The notes beneath the pieces were generated by a model, which made no database searches, had not been told where the DNA came from, and was given only the letters and a program-made list of their open reading frames with translations. A DNA stretch of 44,013 bases, taken from assembly GCF_006335005.1 (NCBI RefSeq), contig NZ_VDMP01000013.1, positions 1 through 44,013 on the forward strand, written 5' to 3'. The position numbers and the translations under genes were made by a program. Source of the stretch: Nocardioides albidus. GTDB taxonomy: Bacteria > Actinomycetota > Actinomycetes > Propionibacteriales > Nocardioidaceae. Shown one piece after another: positions 17,360 through 26,600 of this stretch; the first letter of the stretch is position 1; each line of letters begins with the position of its first letter.

Positions 17360-18568
17360 GTGTTAGGCGAGCAGACGGACCGACCCGTCACGGACGGCGT
17401 GACCCTCGAGAACTGGCAGACCGCGGGCTTCCTCGACTGGTCCTTCCAGCACATCGAGGATCTCTTCCCCACGGCGCGCATCGAGCGCGGTGTGGGTCCG
17501 GTCGCCGATCTCGGCCTGCTCTCCGGCACGCCGACGGAGGCGCCGCCGGCCCTCTCGGCGGTCGAGGTCCTGCTCGCCGACGGCCGGGTGCTCACCGCCG
17601 GGCAGATCATGGACGCGACCGAGACCGACGGCTGGGTCGTCGCGCAGCACGGACGCGTGCTCACCGAGCACTACCCGCGCGCCATGGCGCCCGGCACTCG
17701 TCACCTGCTGATGTCGGTGAGCAAGTCGCTCGTCGGGGCCGTCGCCGGGGCACTGGCCGGGCAGGGCGTCCTCGACCCGGCGCAGCCGGTCACGGCGTAC
17801 GTCCCGGCCCTCGATGCCAGCGGGTACTCCGGCGCGACGGTGCGCCACCTGCTCGACATGCGCTCCGGGATCCACTTCTCGGAGGACTACCTCGACCCGG
17901 CGGCCGAGGTCCGCGTCCTCGAGCAGGCGATCGGCTGGGCTCCGCGCACGCGCCCCGGCGTCCCGTCGACGATGTACGACTTCCTGGTCACCCTGCAGCA
18001 GAAGAGCCCCCACGGCGGGCCGTTCGAGTACCGCTCCGGCGAGACCGACGTCCTGGGATGGGTCTGCGAGGCCGCCGCGGGCCAGCGGATGCCGGAGCTG
18101 ATGTCGGCCCTGCTGTGGTCGCGGATCGGCGCCGAGGAGGACGCCGTGATCGGCGTCGACTCGGTCGGGTCCGGCATGTTCGACGGCGGGATCTGCGCGA
18201 CGCTGCGCGATCTCGTCCGGTTCGGCCACCTGCTCGGTCACGGCGGGGCGTCGCTGACCGGCGAGCAGGTGCTCCCGGCCTGGTGGGTCGAGGACACCTT
18301 GACCGGTGACGTCGACTCACGGGAGGCGTTCGCGAGCAGCCCGACCGCCACGCTCATGCCGGGCGGCATGTACCGCAACCAGGTCTGGCTGCCGTACGCC
18401 GGCTCCGACGTGCTGCTCTGCCTGGGCATCCACGGGCAGATGATCTACGTCAACCGTCCGGCCGGCGTCGTCGCTGCGAAGCTGTCGAGCTGGCCCGAGC
18501 CGCAGCACCCGTGGAAGCTGTTCAGCACCCTGGCCGCGTTCGACGCGATCACGGCCGCGCTGGCCTGA
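17360..18568 (+). CDS. Serine hydrolase, class C beta-lactamase fold, 6-aminohexanoate-dimer-hydrolase (NylB)-like
   Basis: 402 residues from the preferred GTG. The catalytic set is S119-V-S-K122 (SxxK) and Y224-R-S226 (YxS). These spacings closely match the known Ser112/Lys115/Tyr215 of NylB, and the C-terminal PWKLFSTLAAFDAI also fits. There is no signal peptide, so it should act in the cytoplasm. NylB-type enzymes cleave amides of omega-amino acids, and some have esterase activity. The start is uncertain: an in-frame TTG at 17315 overlaps the ATP-grasp gene, and the GTG at 17360 fits a leaderless mRNA. It is the last gene of the PucR-associated run and overlaps the convergent SufR-like gene by 20 bp. 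An amide hydrolase beside an ATP-dependent ligase suggests a make-and-break conjugate pathway (inference). Confidence 0.88.
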   Translation: MLGEQTDRPVTDGVTLENWQTAGFLDWSFQHIEDLFPTARIERGVGPVADLGLLSGTPTEAPPALSAVEVLLADGRVLTAGQIMDATETDGWVVAQHGRVLTEHYPRAMAPGTRHLLMSVSKSLVGAVAGALAGQGVLDPAQPVTAYVPALDASGYSGATVRHLLDMRSGIHFSEDYLDPAAEVRVLEQAIGWAPRTRPGVPSTMYDFLVTLQQKSPHGGPFEYRSGETDVLGWVCEAAAGQRMPELMSALLWSRIGAEEDAVIGVDSVGSGMFDGGICATLRDLVRFGHLLGHGGASLTGEQVLPAWWVEDTLTGDVDSREAFASSPTATLMPGGMYRNQVWLPYAGSDVLLCLGIHGQMIYVNRPAGVVAAKLSSWPEPQHPWKLFSTLAAFDAITAALA

Positions 18569-19199
18569 TCCGCGCGCAGCAGCCCGGCCCCGGCGCGACC
18601 GGCTCCATGGTGGCGTCCGAGCGCCGGGCGAGGGCGGTGAGGAAGGTGCGGTTGACCCCGCAGATCAGGTCGCGGTGGTCCTGCGCGAGCCGGTCGAAGG
18701 GACAGTTGGCCAGGCAGATCGCACCCTCCTCGGTCCGCGGCTCGTAGCCGAGCGGGGCGAGCGTCTCCAGGACCGCTCGCTGCGCACCGGTCACCGCGTC
18801 GGCGGCGTCGTCCGCGGCGGCGGCGAGGGCGTCGGTCATCGGCGTGCCGGACAGGGTCCGCTCCACGGCGTCGGCGAGCACCTGTCCGGCCAGGTCGTAG
18901 CGCCGGCTCGGGACGCTGACGGTCAGCTCCCGTCGTGAGCGGCGGTAGAGCTTGGCGGGCCGACCGGCGCCCGGCCCGGTGCGCCCGGTCAGCCGGCGGA
19001 ACTCGGTGACGAGCAGGCCCTCCTCGACCAGCCGCTCGAGGTGGAACTTGGCGGTGTGGCGCGGGACGTCGACCCCGCTCGCGGCCTGGTCACGGCTCAC
19101 CGCGCCCGGCTGCTCGGCGACGAACCGGTAGAGCGCGCGTCGTACCGGATCGGCCAGGGCGCCCACGCGTGCCACCCGCTGCCCGAACGCCTCGTCCAT
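18549..19199 (-). CDS. SufR-like helix-turn-helix regulator with probable Fe-S cysteines
   Basis: 216 residues. The N-terminal winged helix (about 12-90; LADPVRRALYRFVAEQ, then VPRHTAKFHLERLVEEGLL and a basic wing) is of the ArsR/SufR type. The C-terminal half has cysteines at 162, 166, 180, 207 and 208, in ICLANCPFDRLA, DLICGVN and GPGCCAR. The 166-180-207/208 spacing (14 and 27/28) is close to that of the cluster cysteines of cyanobacterial SufR (13 and 28), so a redox- or NO-sensitive cluster is likely. The start at 19199 has a GGAG-rich ribosome site. No suf genes are nearby. It is divergent from a small membrane-protein gene with a palindrome between them, so it probably represses that gene. 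Confidence 0.85.
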   Translation of the reverse strand: MDEAFGQRVARVGALADPVRRALYRFVAEQPGAVSRDQAASGVDVPRHTAKFHLERLVEEGLLVTEFRRLTGRTGPGAGRPAKLYRRSRRELTVSVPSRRYDLAGQVLADAVERTLSGTPMTDALAAAADDAADAVTGAQRAVLETLAPLGYEPRTEEGAICLANCPFDRLAQDHRDLICGVNRTFLTALARRSDATMEPVAPGPGCCARIRPARP

Positions 19200-19238
19200 G
19201 ACCTGCTCCCTCCCCCGCGCCTCTACCGGACACGAGTC

Positions 19239-19267
19239 TTGTCGAAAGATCGTCGCAGGTCTACCGT
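19239..19267 (+). promoter_or_regulatory. Promoter of the four-helix membrane-protein gene
   Basis: TTGTCG (19239-19244), a 17-bp spacer and TACCGT (19262-19267) form a reasonable vegetative promoter pointing at the gene at 19319. Transcription would start next to the palindrome at 19278-19297. Confidence 0.5.
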
Positions 19268-19277
19268 CAATCGTGAT

Positions 19278-19297
19278 GTCCCTTACAAACAAGGGAC
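19278..19297. promoter_or_regulatory. Operator-like inverted repeat GTCCCTT-N6-AAGGGAC
   Basis: A perfect 7-bp inverted repeat with a 6-bp centre lies just downstream of the predicted -10 and about 20 bp before the ATG at 19319. The position is ideal for repression by the divergent SufR-like regulator. It could also form an RNA hairpin in the leader. Confidence 0.6.
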
Positions 19298-19318
19298 CGC
19301 TCGAGAAAGGGGCCAACC

Positions 19319-19783
19319 ATGGCCAGCACCCACGCGTGGGACCACCTCACCCACGACATGCGCGAGGAGATGCACGACCTCACGCACTTCGCCACCGTCG
19401 ACGCCGTCCACCAGAGCCGCGTGGCTCTCTGGGCGACCTTCGTCGCGCTCCCCGTCCTGTGGGGGCTCGACATGATGACCAACCTCGTCACCGACAGCAC
19501 CACGTGGGAGGGCTCGATCTCGACGTGGGCCGACAACCTCCTGCCCGGCAACGCAGCCGACGCGGTGATGTGGTTCGGCGCGATCACGCTCCTGATCGGG
19601 CTGCTCGTCGCCGCCGTGCCGCAGTTCGGCGGGGACGTACTCGGGATCTGGTTCGTCCTGCTGGCTGTCAACCTGTTCAGCGTGGACCAGATGGCCTACC
19701 TCGGCCTGGGCATGGTCGCGCTGGCCGCGTGCTGCTTCTGCATGGCACGGATGATGCGCGGGGACCACCGCCGGGAGGCGTAG
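19319..19783 (+). CDS. Small four-helix membrane protein, unknown function
   Basis: 154 residues. A His-rich soluble N-terminus (about 1-33, including DHLTHDMREEMHDLTHF) precedes four predicted helices at about 36-55, 82-102, 104-121 and 124-143. The C-terminus is cytoplasmic and basic. Acidic and histidine residues at the N-terminus could bind metal. The ATG has AAAGGGG about 8 nt upstream. It is preceded by a good promoter and an operator-like repeat and faces the Fe-S-type regulator, so it may be induced by oxidative, nitrosative or iron stress (inference). I do not recognise the family. Confidence 0.8.
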   Translation: MASTHAWDHLTHDMREEMHDLTHFATVDAVHQSRVALWATFVALPVLWGLDMMTNLVTDSTTWEGSISTWADNLLPGNAADAVMWFGAITLLIGLLVAAVPQFGGDVLGIWFVLLAVNLFSVDQMAYLGLGMVALAACCFCMARMMRGDHRREA

Positions 19784-19812
19784 CGGTCGATGCGCCCGGT
19801 GCGCTCGGGGTC

Positions 19813-21864
<2,052 letters not shown>

Positions 21865-21871
21865 GGACCCG

Positions 21872-21877
21872 AGTGTA
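21872..21877 (-). promoter_or_regulatory. -10 box for leaderless nadE
   Basis: TACACT on the minus strand lies 7 nt before the GTG of nadE, so transcription should begin at or next to the start codon. No good -35 is visible. The box abuts the ribosome site of the divergent VOC gene. Confidence 0.55.
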
Positions 21878-21886
21878 GGGAGCACG

Positions 21887-22387
21887 ATGAATCGACGTCC
21901 GGACGCCGGTCTGCACGCCATGACCATCGCGAGCGGCCACATCCAGCCCTGCCTGTGGTTCGACGACCGCTTGGAGGAGGCAGCCCGCTTCTACACCGCG
22001 ATCTTCCCGAACTCCTCGATCGCCCATCTCGGACCGCTGGCCGGGGAGTTCATCCTCGACGGGCTCACCTTCCGCGGCGTCAACGGCGGACCGGACCTGC
22101 CCTTCCACGGGTCGGCGTTCGCCATCAACTGCCGTGACCAGTCGGAGGTCGACTACTACTGGGACTCGCTGGCCGACGGCGGCGAGGAGTCCGTGTGCGG
22201 CTGGCTCACCGACCGGTTCGGACTGTCGTGGCAGGTGGTGCCGGCCCGGCTGCACGAGCTCCTCACCGACCCCTCTCCCGCCCGCGCCACGGCGGCGAGC
22301 CGGGCGTTGCTGGGCATGCGCCGGATCGTCGTCGCCGACCTCGAGGCGGCCGCGGACGCCGCCGGGCCCGGCGTCGCGTCGAGGTGA
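21887..22387 (+). CDS. VOC-superfamily protein (PhnB / 3-demethylubiquinone methyltransferase-like fold)
   Basis: 166 residues. It has the pattern of the PhnB-like VOC subgroup: IQPCLWFDDRLEEAARFYTAIFPNS at the start of the core, a GEFILDGLTFRGVNGGP strand pair, INCRDQSEVDYYWDSL, and CGWLTDRFGLSWQVVP. Members fold like glyoxalase/bleomycin-resistance proteins, but many have no known reaction. The ATG at 21887 has GGGAG 4 nt upstream; an ATG at 21920 (MTIASGHIQP) better matches typical family starts and is an alternative. The start codon is only 22 bp from that of divergent nadE, so its promoter must lie inside nadE coding sequence. Function unknown. Confidence 0.85.
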   Translation: MNRRPDAGLHAMTIASGHIQPCLWFDDRLEEAARFYTAIFPNSSIAHLGPLAGEFILDGLTFRGVNGGPDLPFHGSAFAINCRDQSEVDYYWDSLADGGEESVCGWLTDRFGLSWQVVPARLHELLTDPSPARATAASRALLGMRRIVVADLEAAADAAGPGVASR

Positions 22388-22493
22388 GCGAGCACACAGC
22401 GCGCGCTGCGGTCGTGCGGGACTAGCCTCGTGGTTGCCCGTCAACGAACGTGGACCCGCCAGGGCCGCGAGTCACCCAGAACGGAGCTCGACG

Positions 22494-23354
22494 ATGAGCA
22501 GCACCACCCCCGAAGAGACCGCGCCGTACGGCGACGGCACCGCCCCTGGACCCGCGCCGATCAAGCGCGTCCGCACCCACCACCTGCGCGAGCTCAAGCA
22601 GCGCGGGGAGCGCTTCTCGATGCTCACCAGCTATGACCAGCTGACCGCCCAGATCTTCGACGAGGCCGGCATCGAGGTCCTCCTCGTCGGCGACAGCGCG
22701 TCCAACAACGTCCTCGGCAACGCGACCTCCCTGCCGGTCACCGTGGACGAGCTGATCCCGCTGACGCGCGCCGTCAGCCGCTCGGTCACCCGTGCGCTGG
22801 TCGTCGGCGACCTGCCGTTCGGCAGCTACCAGGCCTCGCCCGAGCAGGGCTACCTGACCGCCGCGCGGTTCATGAAGGAGGGCGGCGCGCACTGCGTGAA
22901 GCTCGAGGGCGGGGTCGAGATGGTCCCCCAGATCGAGAGGATGACCCGCGGCGGCATCCCCGTCATGGCCCACATCGGCTTCACCCCGCAGTCCGAGCAC
23001 GCGCTCGGCGGCTACCGCGTGCAGGGCCGCGGCGAGGCCGCCGAGCGGGTCCTGCGCGACGCCCTCGCCGTCCAGGAGGCCGGAGCGTTCGCGGTCGTCA
23101 TGGAGATGGTGCCCGGCGACGTCGCCGCCGAGGTCACCGCCAAGCTCGAGATCCCCACGATCGGCATCGGCGCAGGCAACCAGTGCGACGGGCAGGTCCT
23201 CGTCTGGCAGGACGCCTTCGGACTGCGGACCGGCAGGATGCCGCGCTTCGTCAAGCAGTACGCCGACCTCCGCTCGGTTCTCCTCGACGCGGCCCGCGCC
23301 TACGACACCGAGGTCAAGGACGGCAGCTTCCCGGCGGCGGAGCACACCTTCTGA
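22494..23354 (+). CDS. panB: 3-methyl-2-oxobutanoate hydroxymethyltransferase (ketopantoate synthesis)
   Basis: 286 residues, the usual length. PanB transfers a hydroxymethyl group from methylene-tetrahydrofolate to 2-oxoisovalerate, the first committed step to pantothenate and CoA. Landmarks are LTSYDQLTAQIFDEAG, LLVGDSASN (metal-binding Asp), VVGDLPFGSYQ, CVKLEGG, HIGFTPQ, VMEMVP (catalytic Glu) and IGIGAGNQCDGQVLVWQD. A roughly 25-residue hydrophilic N-terminal extension precedes the core. The ATG at 22494 has GGAG about 8 nt upstream. The 106-bp gap before it contains a possible -10, TAGCCT (22423-22428). PanB also lies near glnA2 in Mycobacterium. Confidence 0.96.
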   Translation: MSSTTPEETAPYGDGTAPGPAPIKRVRTHHLRELKQRGERFSMLTSYDQLTAQIFDEAGIEVLLVGDSASNNVLGNATSLPVTVDELIPLTRAVSRSVTRALVVGDLPFGSYQASPEQGYLTAARFMKEGGAHCVKLEGGVEMVPQIERMTRGGIPVMAHIGFTPQSEHALGGYRVQGRGEAAERVLRDALAVQEAGAFAVVMEMVPGDVAAEVTAKLEIPTIGIGAGNQCDGQVLVWQDAFGLRTGRMPRFVKQYADLRSVLLDAARAYDTEVKDGSFPAAEHTF

Positions 23355-23387
23355 TCCGCCCGACCGGTTGAGGACGGCGGGACGGCG

Positions 23388-23393
23388 TACCGT
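23388..23393 (+). promoter_or_regulatory. Possible -10 box for leaderless sugar dehydrogenase mRNA
   Basis: TACCGT lies 6 nt before the ATG at 23400, which has no ribosome site at a suitable distance. A TTGAGG (23368-23373) is present but only 14 bp upstream, shorter than the usual spacer. Confidence 0.35.
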
Positions 23394-23399
23394 CGCCTC

Positions 23400-24539
23400 A
23401 TGCGTGCGCGTCCCGCCGTCCTGATCGCCCTCGCCCTCGCCGTCAGCCTCCTCGGATCGACGCTGACGGCGGCGCCCGCCCGCGCGGCGGCCTTCGGGGT
23501 CGAGGTGCTGGCCAGCGGTCTCGACCACCCGTGGGAGGTGGCCGTGCTCCCGTCCGGCGAGCTGCTCGTCACCCAGCGCGACCGGAGGGTCCTCACCCTG
23601 GTGGACCCCGCCTCGGGGATCCAGCGCGACCTGGCCTTCCCTTCCGACCGCGTGTGGAGCCGCGGGGAGACCGGTCTGCTCGGGCTCGCCGTCGACCCGG
23701 CGTTCACGTCGAACCGCCGCATCTACACGTGCTCGGGATGGCGCTCGGACGACGGCGGCCACGACATCCGGGTGAACGCGTGGACCCTCGACACCGGGCT
23801 GAGCGCCGCCACCCTCGCCGGCCCTCTCGTCGCCGGCCTGCCCACGAGCCGCACCGGCCAGCACGGCGGCTGCCGGCTGCTGATCGCCCAGGACGGCTCC
23901 CTGCTGGTCGGCACCGGCGACGCCAAGCGCTCCCGACTCCCCCAGAGCCGCCGCTCGCTCGCCGGCAAGGTCCTGCGCCTCGACCGGTTCACCGGCGCCC
24001 CGGATCCGCGCAACCCGTGGGCCGACCGCCAGGGCAAGCGGCGCTACCTCCTCACCTACGGGCACCGCAACGTGCAGGGCCTCGCCCAGCGCCCCGACGG
24101 CACCCTGTGGTCGGTCGAGCACGGCACCGACCGCGACGACGAGGTCAATCTGCTGCGGCCGGGCCGCAACTACGGCTGGAAGCCCGGCCCCGGGTACGAC
24201 GAGTCCCGGCCGATGACCGACCACGGCCTGCCAGGACGTCAGCAGTCGGCGCGCTGGCGCTCCGGCTACCCGACGATCGCGCCCTCCGGCGCCGACTTCG
24301 TGACCGGCGCGGGCTGGGGCCGGCTGACCGGCTGCCTCGCCGTCGCCGTGCTCAAGGGTCACCGCCTGATGTTCGTCAAGCTCGACGACCACGGTCGCGT
24401 CCGCTGGACCCGGGCCCCGCGCTCGCTGCGCGGCTACGGGCGGCTGCGCGACGTCACCGCGGCCCCCGACGGGTCGCTGCTCGTCACCACGGACAACGGC
24501 GACGGGCGGGACAAGGTGCTGCGCGTGCGGCCGGCCTGA
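23400..24539 (+). CDS. Secreted PQQ-dependent sugar (sorbosone/glucose) dehydrogenase-like beta-propeller
   Basis: 379 residues. A clear signal peptide (about 1-30; LIALALAVSLLGS, then APARAAA) precedes a six-bladed soluble glucose dehydrogenase-type propeller. Family landmarks are LDHPWEVAVLPSG, GETGLLGLAVDP, QHGGCRLLIAQDGSLLVGTGD (likely catalytic His), TYGHRNVQGLA, EHGTDRDDEVNLL, GRNYGWK and TTDNGDGRDKVLRV. Such enzymes oxidise aldoses outside the membrane using PQQ and calcium. The cofactor must come from elsewhere, as no pqq genes are in the window; substrate and true cofactor use are not proven. The stop codon abuts the stop of the convergent M3 peptidase gene with no bases between. Confidence 0.88.
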   Translation: MRARPAVLIALALAVSLLGSTLTAAPARAAAFGVEVLASGLDHPWEVAVLPSGELLVTQRDRRVLTLVDPASGIQRDLAFPSDRVWSRGETGLLGLAVDPAFTSNRRIYTCSGWRSDDGGHDIRVNAWTLDTGLSAATLAGPLVAGLPTSRTGQHGGCRLLIAQDGSLLVGTGDAKRSRLPQSRRSLAGKVLRLDRFTGAPDPRNPWADRQGKRRYLLTYGHRNVQGLAQRPDGTLWSVEHGTDRDDEVNLLRPGRNYGWKPGPGYDESRPMTDHGLPGRQQSARWRSGYPTIAPSGADFVTGAGWGRLTGCLAVAVLKGHRLMFVKLDDHGRVRWTRAPRSLRGYGRLRDVTAAPDGSLLVTTDNGDGRDKVLRVRPA

Positions 24540-26564
24540 TCAGCCCAGGCCGCGCCGCGCCAGCAGCGGCTCGATCGGGGCGGGACGCCCGCGCCACTCC
24601 TCGTAGGACTCCAGCGGGTCGCGAGTGCCGCCGATGCCGATGACGTGGCGCAGATACTGCTCGCCGTTCTCGCGGGTCAGTCCGCCGTTGGCGCGGAACC
24701 AGGCGACCGTGTCGGCGTCGAGGACCTCGCTCCAGATGTAGGAGTAGTAGGCCGACGCGTAGCCCGAGCTGAAGGAGTGGGCGAAGTACGGCGTGGAGTA
24801 GCGCGGCGGCACGGCGGGATTGTCCAGCCCGGCGGCGGCGAGGGTGCGCTGCTCGAAGGCGGCGACCTCGTCGACGTCGGTGGGCACCTCGTCCGGGCCG
24901 AGCTCGTGCCAGGCGAGGTCGATGAGCGCGGCGCCGAGGTACTCGCTCGTCGCGAAGCCCTCGTTGAACGTCTCCGCCGCGCGGAGCCGGTCGATGACCT
25001 CGGTGGGGACCGGCTCGCCCGTCTCGTGGTGCACGGCGTAGTGGGCGAGCACCTCGGGCCACACCATCCACATCTCGTTGACCTGGGAGGGGTATTCGAC
25101 GAAGTCGCGGAAGACGGCCGTCCCGCCGAACTTCGGGTACGTCGCCCGCGCGAGCAGGCCGTGCAGGGCGTGTCCGAACTCGTGGAACAGGGTCCGGGTC
25201 TCGTCCCAGGTCAGCAGGGTCGCCTCGCCGTCGGCAGGCTTGGGGACGTTGAGGTTGTTGACCACGACCGACGAGTCGATCCCGAGCAGTCCCGACCGGG
25301 TGACGAAGCTGCTCATCCAGGCGCCGCCGCGCTTGCTGTCGCGGGTGTAGAGGTCGAGCAGGTAGAGGCCGATCGGGACGCCGTCGCGGCTGACCTCGAA
25401 CACCCGCACGTCCGGGTGATAGCCGGGCAGGTCCGGGCGCTCCGCGAACGTGAGGCCGTAGAGCCGCCCGGCGGCGAAGAAGACGCCGTCGCGCAGGACC
25501 CGCTCGGCCTCGAGCCAGGGGCGCAGCCCGGCCAGGTCGACGTCGTACCGAGCGCTGCGCACGCGCTCGGCGTAGAACGGCCAGTCCCAGGGCTCCACGG
25601 GGAAGCCGGCGAGCTCGGACATGGCGTCCTGCTCGGCGCGGGCGTTGCGGGCGGCCGGGATCGCGAGCCGCTCGAGCAGCGAGCGCACCGCCTTCGGTGT
25701 CCCCGCCGTGTTGTCGGCCGTGACCAGGGCGGCGTGGTTCTCGAAGCCGAGCAGCCGCGCCCGCTCGGCGCGCAGGCGCAGGATGTCCAGGGCGATGGCG
25801 CGGGTGTCGTGCTCGCCGCCACGCCCGCCCCGGCTGCGCTGGGCCTCGGAGAGGCGGCGCCGCAGCGCGCGGTCGGTGAGGGACGCCAGATGCGGATGGG
25901 CCGTCGGCAGGACCAGGGTCAGCAGGTGGCGGTCCCCGAGACCCCGCGCCTGCGCGGCCGCAGCGGCGGCGGACACCTCCCCCGGGGTCAGGCCGTCGAG
26001 CTCGGTCGGCTCGTCGACCACGACCGCGAGGTCGTTGCTGTCGGCCTGCAGCGCCAGCTCGAAGGCGGTCTCCAGGCTGGAGATCTCCTCGTTGAGCTGC
26101 CGCAGCCGCGCCTTGTCCTCGTCGCCGAGGGCAGCTCCCGCGAGGCGGAACTCGGTGACGGTGCGCTCGACGAGGTACGCCGCCTCCGGGTCCAGCCCCG
26201 TCCGGTCGGCGTCGACGGCCTGGAGCCGCTGCCACAGCGCGGGGTCGAGGAGCACCGCGTCGCCGTGTGCCGCGAGCCGGGGCGCGAAGGCGGCCCGGAT
26301 CTCGTCGATCTCGGGGTTGGCGTCGGAGCTCGCCTTGTTCCAGAACACCCGCAGCACCCGCGCCAAGGTGACCCCGCTGAGCTCGAGCGGAACCAGCGTG
26401 TTGGCGAAGGTGGGCGCCGCCGGGTCGGCGGTGATCGCAGCGACCGCGGCCAGCTGCTCGGCCATGGCGGCCTCGATCGCCGGCGCGTAGTCGCGGTCGT
26501 CGATGGCGTCGAACCGCGGCAGCTGGTGCGGCAGGTCGCTGATCCCGAGAAGTGCGTCCGTCAC
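24540..26564 (-). CDS. M3-family zinc oligopeptidase (Dcp / oligopeptidase A-like)
   Basis: 674 residues, typical for the M3A family. The zinc site is FHEFGHALH at about residues 460-465, with the third ligand Glu in RDFVEYPSQVNE. The C-terminal substrate-binding region PYFAHSFSSGYASAYYSYIWSEVLDAD is characteristic of peptidyl-dipeptidase Dcp and oligopeptidase A. It degrades short peptides in the cytoplasm; no signal peptide is present. The GTG start at 26564 has TAGGGT 6 nt upstream and no ribosome site, so it is probably leaderless. Substrate class (dipeptidyl carboxypeptidase or endopeptidase) cannot be decided here. Confidence 0.95.
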   Translation of the reverse strand: MTDALLGISDLPHQLPRFDAIDDRDYAPAIEAAMAEQLAAVAAITADPAAPTFANTLVPLELSGVTLARVLRVFWNKASSDANPEIDEIRAAFAPRLAAHGDAVLLDPALWQRLQAVDADRTGLDPEAAYLVERTVTEFRLAGAALGDEDKARLRQLNEEISSLETAFELALQADSNDLAVVVDEPTELDGLTPGEVSAAAAAAQARGLGDRHLLTLVLPTAHPHLASLTDRALRRRLSEAQRSRGGRGGEHDTRAIALDILRLRAERARLLGFENHAALVTADNTAGTPKAVRSLLERLAIPAARNARAEQDAMSELAGFPVEPWDWPFYAERVRSARYDVDLAGLRPWLEAERVLRDGVFFAAGRLYGLTFAERPDLPGYHPDVRVFEVSRDGVPIGLYLLDLYTRDSKRGGAWMSSFVTRSGLLGIDSSVVVNNLNVPKPADGEATLLTWDETRTLFHEFGHALHGLLARATYPKFGGTAVFRDFVEYPSQVNEMWMVWPEVLAHYAVHHETGEPVPTEVIDRLRAAETFNEGFATSEYLGAALIDLAWHELGPDEVPTDVDEVAAFEQRTLAAAGLDNPAVPPRYSTPYFAHSFSSGYASAYYSYIWSEVLDADTVAWFRANGGLTRENGEQYLRHVIGIGGTRDPLESYEEWRGRPAPIEPLLARRGLG

Positions 26565-26570
26565 GGACTC

Positions 26571-26576
26571 ACCCTA
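26571..26576 (-). promoter_or_regulatory. -10 box for leaderless M3 peptidase gene
   Basis: TAGGGT on the minus strand lies 6 nt before the GTG at 26564, with no purine-rich ribosome site between. Confidence 0.45.
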
Positions 26577-26600
26577 GGAGACGGGCCCAGGAGATCTGGC

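Noticed and set aside
14134..17664. Very long open frame on the minus strand opposite the symporter and ATP-grasp genes (over 1,100 codons)
   Set aside because: The translation is low-complexity (Arg, Asp, His, Val, Gly) and lacks any family motif, while the plus strand encodes two recognisable proteins. It is a shadow caused by high G/C third positions.
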